DNA of 5,385 bases from assembly GCA_938041275.1 (NCBI GenBank), contig CALISH010000144.1, positions 1 to 5,385 on the forward strand. Reading direction: 5' to 3'. A program made the position numbers and the translations under genes. The stretch is from an uncultured Solobacterium sp. Its GTDB lineage: Bacteria > Bacillota_I > Bacilli_A > Erysipelotrichales > Erysipelotrichaceae. Below are positions 1 through 3,864 of this stretch, piece by piece (within the stretch, counting starts at the first letter, position 1; every line of letters begins with the position of its first letter). The notes beneath the pieces are model-generated. The model saw only the letters and a program-made list of their open reading frames with translations. It did no database searches and was not told the origin of the DNA.

Positions 1-305
1 GAGATGAAGTTAAAAATCCGAGATTGGACACGATTATAAAAATAGCGGATGCATTAGATGTAACGTTAGATGAATTAGTTGGAAGAAATAACGGATGGAA
101 CCTAACACAAGGTATATGTGTTGCGGGTGCATGGATGATAGAGAACCACAATGAATCCACAATGGTGGTTGACATGCTTGCATCCATGCATATTACAAAA
201 GAAATGATGCAACAGAAACATGTTGCAGAAGAGGATTATAAAATATTATCCGAAGTAATAGATTCTAATTGGGGAAGAAACGGAAAGCAGTTACAACAAA
301 AGTAA
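1..305 (+). CDS. XRE-family HTH transcriptional regulator, 3' part (start lies outside the window)
   Basis: The frame is open from the first full codon (position 3) to the TAA at 303-305, giving about 100 visible residues; the true start lies upstream. The first visible residues read NPRLDTIIKIADALDVTL followed by DELVGR. This is the typical last part of a Cro/CI (HTH_3) DNA-binding domain, where P-x-L-D-T-x-x-K-I-A-x-A-L forms the final helices and L-D-E-L-V/L-G closes the domain. The remaining ~70 residues are mostly helical, rich in Met, Glu and Gln, and match nothing I recognise; they may serve dimerisation or ligand sensing. A TTG at 24 is only an internal codon within the HTH. A 15-bp palindrome begins 5 bp after the stop and could be a site for a dimeric regulator, but nothing links it to this protein. 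The family call is secure; target genes and signal are unknown. Confidence 0.85.
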   Translation, partial: DEVKNPRLDTIIKIADALDVTLDELVGRNNGWNLTQGICVAGAWMIENHNESTMVVDMLASMHITKEMMQQKHVAEEDYKILSEVIDSNWGRNGKQLQQK

Positions 306-310
306 ATCTT

Positions 311-325
311 GGGGCAATTTGCCCC
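311..325. repeat. GGGGCAAWTTGCCCC palindrome, copy 1
   Basis: The sequence GGGGCAATTTGCCCC is a 15-bp palindrome with a single central base, extended by one more pair (T310/A326). It starts 5 bp after the stop codon of the regulator gene. As RNA it could form five G-C pairs (GGGGC/GCCCC) closing a 5-nt loop. The bases that follow are purine-rich rather than a T-tract, so it is not a canonical Rho-independent terminator. The same orientation recurs at 1848 and the opposite orientation at 2797 and 2981. Confidence 0.9.
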
Positions 326-407
326 AGAAGATAAAGAGATTATTTAAAAATTATGAGATGGGTGAGTTCATCTATCACAGAAAATAGTAAAAGTCAATAT
401 AGTAATG

Positions 408-437
408 GTGCCAAAATATTATGGCATTTTGTGGCAC
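408..437. repeat. Inverted repeat in the non-coding stretch (GTGCCA / TGGCAC)
   Basis: GTGCCA at 408-413 is the exact reverse complement of TGGCAC at 432-437. Inside these arms, AAAT and ATTT can pair further if one G is bulged. No T-tract follows directly. It lies between the palindrome at 311 and the terminator at 476, so it may be a stem in the same transcript or a protein-binding site. Its function is unknown. Confidence 0.5.
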
Positions 438-475
438 TTGAAAAGTGGTATTATGGTAATGTGGAAATTCACATG

Positions 476-510
476 AAAGGTACCCGGAGTAGTAGCCAGG
501 TACCTTTTTT
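476..510 (+). terminator. Rho-independent terminator (or attenuator) upstream of the operon
   Basis: AAAGGTACC at 476-484 pairs perfectly with GGTACCTTT at 499-507, and the intervening 14 nt can add a GG/CC pair (486-487 with 496-497). A run of six T residues (505-510) follows the stem. It lies 171 bp after the regulator stop and 78 bp before the next gene's start. It could therefore end the regulator transcript, end a small RNA made from 306-475, or act as an attenuator in the leader of the downstream operon. Confidence 0.8.
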
Positions 511-588
511 CAATGATTGGAACAAATTAAAGGCTTGGATGGTTTTTGGTACAAAGCAAGTAGTAATTTGTTAGAAAAGGAATGGAAG

Positions 589-1449
589 ATGAATGAACAA
601 GAAAAGATGAAGCATCAACTATATGGCTTGAATACAGTCGCAGTATTAGAAACATTATGTATCAATGTGATTGACATCATGGACAGCATAGAGGCTTTTA
701 AAAAAGAATATGGTGTAGGTGCTGGTGCAGAGGTAATCCGTGGACTGGATGAGGTTCAGGAAAACTTTGACATAAACCGAAAGAAGTTAGCGAAAATGGT
801 GGGTGTAGTGGCTGATGGTATAGAAGAATATATGAGCGGCAAAAAGATGATGCCACGGTACCAGATTCAACTGATTGATGATGATCTAGTCTTTAAGAAT
901 ACAGATGGTGCAGTATATTTGAAAATTCCTGAAGAAGTGTTGGATGGAAATATGAAGGTGAAGTTGTCTAAGCGATTTCTTACAGTCTATGATAAGGGCT
1001 TTATGGAATGGAGATATTATCCAGAAACAAAGGTTTATTTATATAACGGAGACAATAGAGAAGAGTGTAGTTCATTCTCCTTTGTAAAGCTGCTGAAGGA
1101 ATCAAATTCTGTAATGGAACGGAAACGACAGGAAGACATGAGTAAGAAGGCTAACTTGATTGGAGCAATAGATGGATTCTTTCATAAATATGATCCAAAC
1201 GGTTATGAAAAAGTCTATGCAAATCAAGAAGATGCAATAATTGATTTTGAAAGATATCTTCTACAGCAACCGGATGCACTGAAAAATGCAATCAGTAAGA
1301 CCGCAGAGAATGCAAAACTTGCTGATGAAGAGTTACAACACATTCAAACTATACTAACAGCGATTGAAGAATTTACGAGCAAACATTCTTTAAAAGCAGA
1401 GAGTTCATTATTCAACAACTTGGAAACAAGTGCAGAAATAGAAATTTAA
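589..1449 (+). CDS. Unrecognised cytosolic protein, first gene of the putative operon (286 aa)
   Basis: I do not recognise this protein. I chose ATG 589 because AAAGG (576-580) sits 8 nt upstream. The same frame extends to a TTG at 517, but that start directly abuts a terminator T-tract and has no ribosome binding site. There is no signal peptide or membrane segment, so the product should be cytosolic. Residues 1-85 are probably helical. Residues 88-165 look beta-rich, with alternating aromatic and charged residues (EWRYYPETKVYLYNG). Residues 170-265 are helical and contain YDPNGYEKVYANQEDAIIDF, which loosely resembles helical modules in large conjugative-element proteins; this is a weak impression, not an assignment. 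The C-terminus is acidic and likely flexible. The next gene starts 19 bp after the stop, implying co-transcription with a membrane protein. Two Cys residues (24, 160) form no metal motif. Confidence 0.85.
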   Translation: MNEQEKMKHQLYGLNTVAVLETLCINVIDIMDSIEAFKKEYGVGAGAEVIRGLDEVQENFDINRKKLAKMVGVVADGIEEYMSGKKMMPRYQIQLIDDDLVFKNTDGAVYLKIPEEVLDGNMKVKLSKRFLTVYDKGFMEWRYYPETKVYLYNGDNREECSSFSFVKLLKESNSVMERKRQEDMSKKANLIGAIDGFFHKYDPNGYEKVYANQEDAIIDFERYLLQQPDALKNAISKTAENAKLADEELQHIQTILTAIEEFTSKHSLKAESSLFNNLETSAEIEI

Positions 1450-1468
1450 TAAGTCGAAAGGAAAAGTT

Positions 1469-1807
1469 ATGAACAGACAAGAACAGTATCAAAATGCATT
1501 AGTAGACACAAACAAGGAATTCTTTATCACATTGATTGAAGGAATCATCTTATCGGTGGCTATCTGGATGATAGGTAAGAATGAGATGAAATTTGCGTAT
1601 CTAGTGTATTATGCAATGATTCCATTTGGTTACAAACTGATAAATTACTTATTATCTAAAACGAGAATCATGTTGATTGCTTCACCTGCATTCTGGATCG
1701 GATTATTCATTGCAAAGGTCATTGCGGCAGGTATTATATGTGTACCAGCATTCATATATCAGTTGGTCAAGGTTATTATGAGCAACTGTAAACCAAAGCA
1801 AGCCTAA
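1469..1807 (+). CDS. Small multi-pass membrane protein of unknown function (112 aa)
   Basis: ATG 1469 is preceded by AAAGGA (1457-1462) at 6-nt spacing. The protein is very hydrophobic after a polar 17-residue N-terminus (MNRQEQYQNALVDTNKE). Likely membrane segments are residues ~19-37, ~42-62 and a long stretch ~67-104 that could hold one or two helices. It ends in a short basic tail (CKPKQA). There are no catalytic motifs and no domain I can name. Many conjugative elements carry small membrane proteins of this kind near their transfer genes, but length and hydrophobicity alone do not identify a VirB3- or VirB6-like role. It lies between a cytosolic protein and a protein with an outside Ig-like part, so it may be a membrane component of the same assembly. 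The gene itself is secure; the function is unknown. Confidence 0.82.
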   Translation: MNRQEQYQNALVDTNKEFFITLIEGIILSVAIWMIGKNEMKFAYLVYYAMIPFGYKLINYLLSKTRIMLIASPAFWIGLFIAKVIAAGIICVPAFIYQLVKVIMSNCKPKQA

Positions 1808-1847
1808 TCACTATAGATAGCCTTTAAAAGAGAGCAGTATATTCTTT

Positions 1848-1862
1848 GGGGCAATTTGCCCC
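1848..1862. repeat. GGGGCAAWTTGCCCC palindrome, copy 2
   Basis: GGGGCAATTTGCCCC, identical to copy 1 and also extended by a T/A pair (1847/1863). It lies in the 78-bp gap before the Ig-like membrane protein and ends one base before the purine-rich ribosome binding stretch (1864-1874). An RNA hairpin here would stack directly against the ribosome binding site. A protein bound here would sit in mid-operon. Confidence 0.9.
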
Positions 1863-1863
1863 A

Positions 1864-1874
1864 GGAAAGGAAAG
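1864..1874 (+). promoter_or_regulatory. Ribosome binding stretch GGAAAGGAAAG, shared by two possible starts
   Basis: GGAAAGGAAAG lies just after palindrome copy 2. Its spacing fits the ATG at 1875 (4-5 nt from AAAGGA), which opens only a 7-codon frame. It also fits, with a longer spacing of about 11 nt from GGAAAG, the TTG at 1886 that opens the long reading frame. It therefore decides how the next gene begins. Confidence 0.6.
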
Positions 1875-1898
1875 ATGGTGATTGTTTGGAAGAAATAG
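1875..1898 (+). other. Seven-codon leader ORF (MVIVWKK) or frameshifted gene start
   Basis: ATG 1875 reads MVIVWKK and stops at TAG 1896-1898. It has the best-placed ribosome binding site in this intergenic region and overlaps the TTG start (1886) of the following gene in another frame. Three readings are possible. It could be a leader peptide with translational coupling. It could be the original start of the long gene, broken by loss of one A in the AAA run at 1893-1895; restoring it gives MVIVWKKIDKYRQLGF in one frame. Or it could be chance. Confidence 0.35.
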
Positions 1899-2974
1899 AC
1901 AAATATAGGCAGCTTGGCTTCAGAGGCAATAAACTGCAGCAGATCAAGATGGGACTTGAAGAGGGACTGGATGTTTCGATTTACGCAAAGCCAGAATATA
2001 ACGAATGGCAAATGGAACAAATCAGACTTGGACTAAAGGATCATATTGATGTAGGTGTATATGCCTTTATAACGATACCAGCAGATGAGATGCAGCATAT
2101 CCGAGAAAAGCTTGTATACGAAAGTGGACAGCTTGAGATACGAGATGAGGAAATCAAGCAGAAAAGATTAAAAAAGATATTGCTTCTGATTATATCTGCA
2201 ATTGCAGTTGTTGGATTGGTGTTGATCAGCGTGATTGGTGGAGATAAAATCAAACGCTATATGCAAAGACTGGAAATCAACCTAAAAGATAGTTCTGTTG
2301 AAGTGGATTATCAATCAATGTTTAATCCCAGAGATTATATAGTCGATTATTCAGAAGAGAATGAAGTAAAACTAAGTATTGATAGTGATGTTGATACGAG
2401 TAAATTAGGTTTGTATAAAGTTAAATATACGATTGATAACGGAATCAAGAATATCTCCAAAACATTAGATGTCAAAGTTGTAGATAAGGATGCTCCAGTT
2501 ATCACATTAAGAGAAACCAATGTATCAATGTATCGAACAGATACATTCTCTTGTGAGGCTTATATCCAATCAGCAACAGATAATGTGGATGGTGATCTTT
2601 CCAAAAATGTTAAGTGCAGCAGTATTGATACAAACAAGGATACTCAAGTAGTAACGTATAGTGTTGAAGATAGTCAGCATAATAAAGCGGAGGCTACATT
2701 GAACCTGCATCTATCTGATAAACCTGCACCTACACCTGATGTTATCTATGTTGAGGTGCCATCAGGAAATACATCACAACAAGGAAATAATGGTTCGGGG
2801 CAAATTGCCCCAAGCACATCACACGGAACGCAATACTTCATGTTCAGTGATGGATACAATCTTGATTCAGGATATTCAGCATGCATTGCGACTGGATCTG
2901 GATACGGAGCATACTCTTGTGAGCCAATCATGGGTTCAGATGGGTTATACAAAGGATATAAATTAACTTATTAA
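1886..2974 (+). CDS. Single-pass membrane protein: cytosolic GLDVSxYA repeats, TM helix, two extracellular Ig-like domains (362 aa from TTG 1886)
   Basis: The frame has no ATG at its beginning. TTG 1886 is the best in-frame start; TTG 1856 lies inside the palindrome, and the first in-frame ATG (1949) would cut the first repeat and lacks a ribosome binding site. Numbering from TTG 1886, residues ~8-36 (KLQQIKMGLEEGLDVSIYA) and ~40-60 (EQIRLGLKDHIDVGVYA) are two copies of a short repeat, with a weaker third near 66-80. I know this repeat from proteins of Firmicutes mobile elements. A basic-flanked hydrophobic helix follows at ~98-118. Next are two Ig-like domains of the DUF5011/Cry22-like type: ~137-200, with GLYKVKYTIDNGIKN, and ~205-278, with the hallmark DNVDGDLSKNV and VTYSVEDSQHNKAEA. 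A Pro/Ser/Gly linker (~279-318) leads to a C-terminal segment with two Cys (333, 345). The predicted topology is N-in, C-out. The role is unknown; surface contact or envelope anchoring is a guess. Confidence 0.82.
   Translation: MEEIDKYRQLGFRGNKLQQIKMGLEEGLDVSIYAKPEYNEWQMEQIRLGLKDHIDVGVYAFITIPADEMQHIREKLVYESGQLEIRDEEIKQKRLKKILLLIISAIAVVGLVLISVIGGDKIKRYMQRLEINLKDSSVEVDYQSMFNPRDYIVDYSEENEVKLSIDSDVDTSKLGLYKVKYTIDNGIKNISKTLDVKVVDKDAPVITLRETNVSMYRTDTFSCEAYIQSATDNVDGDLSKNVKCSSIDTNKDTQVVTYSVEDSQHNKAEATLNLHLSDKPAPTPDVIYVEVPSGNTSQQGNNGSGQIAPSTSHGTQYFMFSDGYNLDSGYSACIATGSGYGAYSCEPIMGSDGLYKGYKLTY
2797..2811. repeat. GGGGCAAWTTGCCCC palindrome, copy 3, inside a coding sequence
   Basis: GGGGCAAATTGCCCC is the reverse complement of copies 1 and 2. 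It lies within the linker of the Ig-like membrane protein and is read in frame as GQIAP. Its length of exactly five codons means gain or loss would not disturb the frame. The linker is low-complexity (S, G, N, Q), so it would tolerate an inserted element. Confidence 0.9.
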
Positions 2975-2980
2975 AATATT

Positions 2981-2995
2981 GGGGCAAATTGCCCC
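2981..2995. repeat. GGGGCAAWTTGCCCC palindrome, copy 4
   Basis: GGGGCAAATTGCCCC, same orientation as copy 3. It begins 6 bp after the stop of the Ig-like gene and ends one base before the AAGGGAG ribosome binding site (2997-3003) of the next gene. This placement mirrors copy 2. No T-tract follows. Confidence 0.9.
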
Positions 2996-3010
2996 GAAGG
3001 GAGAAAGCTT

Positions 3011-3658
3011 ATGAACAAGAAGAAATTATTCATCATCGTTAGCATCTTAGCAGCAATTGGATTAGTAGTTATGTTATTCATGCTACCAAAACCAAAGGCA
3101 CACAATGAGGCAAAACACGAAACAAGCACGGAAACTTCTACATCTAATAAGAATGATAAGAAAGATGATAAGAAGGATAACAAACAATCCGACAAGAAAG
3201 ATAGTAAGAAGGATGATAAAAAGGAAGATAAGAAAGAAGATACTTCCACTACATCTGAAACACCAGTTACACCAACTACAGGAACAACTAGTACTGATAC
3301 ACAGAACAATAACACTGGTTCTTCAGTAACCAATACTCCAACTACGAATACAACTCCATCTCAACCAGAACCACAACCGATCTATCAAACGATCCATCAT
3401 GAAGAGGTCGGACATTGGGAAACCCAAGTTGTTCAAGAGGCTTGGGATGAACCAGTATATGAACGTAAGATTATTGGTAATCAGACGGGAACTATTTATC
3501 CAAGTGTAGATGCTTTTATTGAAAATACGAATGGTGATGGTAGTTATCATGTTGGCGATGTACAGGTAGGAACAACTCACCATGATGCCGTTACTCAGCA
3601 AGTGTGGGTGGTTGATCAGGCTGCATGGGATGAAACAGTAATCGTTGGGTATAGATAA
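3011..3658 (+). CDS. N-terminally anchored surface protein: Lys/Asp-rich stalk, Thr/Pro linker, duplicated HH-x15-WDE module (215 aa)
   Basis: ATG 3011 follows AAGGGAG (2997-3003) at 7-nt spacing. Residues 6-25 are a hydrophobic helix after MNKKK, acting as an uncleaved anchor or signal peptide; no lipobox Cys is present. Residues ~46-78 are almost entirely Lys and Asp/Glu. Residues ~79-123 are a Thr/Ser/Asn/Pro linker, typical of a wall-spanning stalk. The C-terminal part holds two related units, HHEEVGHWETQVVQEAWDE (129-147) and HHDAVTQQVWVVDQAAWDE (190-208), with identical spacing from the His pair to the Trp. They are separated by ~40 residues containing GNQTGTIYPSVDAF. I associate these HH...VVD-AAWDE motifs with small surface proteins of gut Firmicutes, in which a CxxC-like segment often follows. 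This protein stops at VGYR and has no Cys. It is the last gene before the terminator at 3695. Metal or peptidoglycan binding is possible but unproven. Confidence 0.85.
   Translation: MNKKKLFIIVSILAAIGLVVMLFMLPKPKAHNEAKHETSTETSTSNKNDKKDDKKDNKQSDKKDSKKDDKKEDKKEDTSTTSETPVTPTTGTTSTDTQNNNTGSSVTNTPTTNTTPSQPEPQPIYQTIHHEEVGHWETQVVQEAWDEPVYERKIIGNQTGTIYPSVDAFIENTNGDGSYHVGDVQVGTTHHDAVTQQVWVVDQAAWDETVIVGYR
3155..3241 (+). repeat. Low-complexity Lys/Asp-rich coding repeat
   Basis: Imperfect tandem units of roughly DKKD/DDKK (codons GAT AAG AAA GAT and variants) cover residues 49-77 of the surface protein. The stretch is highly charged with nearly balanced Lys and acidic residues, giving a soluble extended or helical stalk. 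Such runs tend to vary in length between strains by replication slippage. Confidence 0.75.
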
Positions 3659-3694
3659 GTAATAAAATTCATATGTTTAAAGTTTTCTCCTTGT

Positions 3695-3727
3695 AGGCGA
3701 TAGATGTGAAAATCTACCGCCTTTTTT
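3695..3727 (+). terminator. Rho-independent terminator ending the operon
   Basis: AGGCG (3695-3699) pairs with CGCCT (3718-3722) and TAGAT (3701-3705) pairs with ATCTA (3712-3716), with one A/C mismatch between the two blocks and a 6-nt loop. Six T residues (3722-3727) follow. It lies 37 bp after the stop of the surface protein gene and separates the operon from the adhesin gene downstream. Confidence 0.88.
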
Positions 3728-3750
3728 AATGGAGAAATCTTAAAGATAAC

Positions 3751-3801
3751 ATTGCCTATTTTGATTATCTGCTACAGCAAATAGGCGATGAGATATATCG
3801 C
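3751..3801 (+). other. Structured 5' leader of the adhesin gene (two mutually exclusive stems)
   Basis: ATTGCCTATTT (3751-3761) pairs with AAATAGGCGAT (3779-3789) over 11 positions, with one wobble pair and a 17-nt loop. Part of the second arm, GCGAT (3785-3789), can instead pair with ATCGC (3797-3801). The segment TAGGCGAT at 3782-3789 also repeats the 5' arm of the terminator at 3694-3701. No T-tract and no known riboswitch signature are visible. Frame 1 is open from 3730 to the TGA at 3835-3837 but has no start codon, so a decayed gene end is the alternative reading. I found no convincing promoter. Confidence 0.35.
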
Positions 3802-3849
3802 AGCACACGACAAGCTTCATACAATGCAGAGAAATGAAATTCATAACAC

Positions 3850-3856
3850 AGGAGGA
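3850..3856 (+). promoter_or_regulatory. Strong ribosome binding site AGGAGGA
   Basis: AGGAGGA is a near-perfect anti-16S complement 8 nt before the ATG at 3865. It is the strongest such site in the window and fixes the adhesin start, which has no competing upstream start codon in frame. Confidence 0.9.
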
Positions 3857-3864
3857 ATTGAAGA

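Noticed and set aside
353..574. 73-residue open frame on the + strand starting at ATG 353
   Set aside because: It runs straight through the hairpin and T-tract of the terminator at 476-510 and has no well-spaced ribosome binding site. Its composition (many Trp, Tyr and Lys without pattern) does not look like a conserved protein.
517..588. TTG 517 as the start of the first operon gene (24 extra residues)
   Set aside because: It lies 7 bp after the terminator T-tract and has no Shine-Dalgarno sequence, whereas ATG 589 has AAAGG at 8-nt spacing.
311..2995. The four repeated palindromes as a CRISPR array
   Set aside because: The spacings are about 1.5 kb, 0.95 kb and 0.18 kb, the orientation differs, and the intervening DNA is coding. 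No cas genes are present.
2971..3333. Minus-strand open frame opposite the Lys/Asp-rich region
   Set aside because: Its Ser/Phe/Leu-rich repeats are simply the complement of the Lys/Asp codon repeats, and it has no start signals.
3834..3844. Short palindrome ATGAAATTCAT before the adhesin ribosome binding site
   Set aside because: At 11 bp and AT-rich it could easily arise by chance, and it is not repeated elsewhere in the window.
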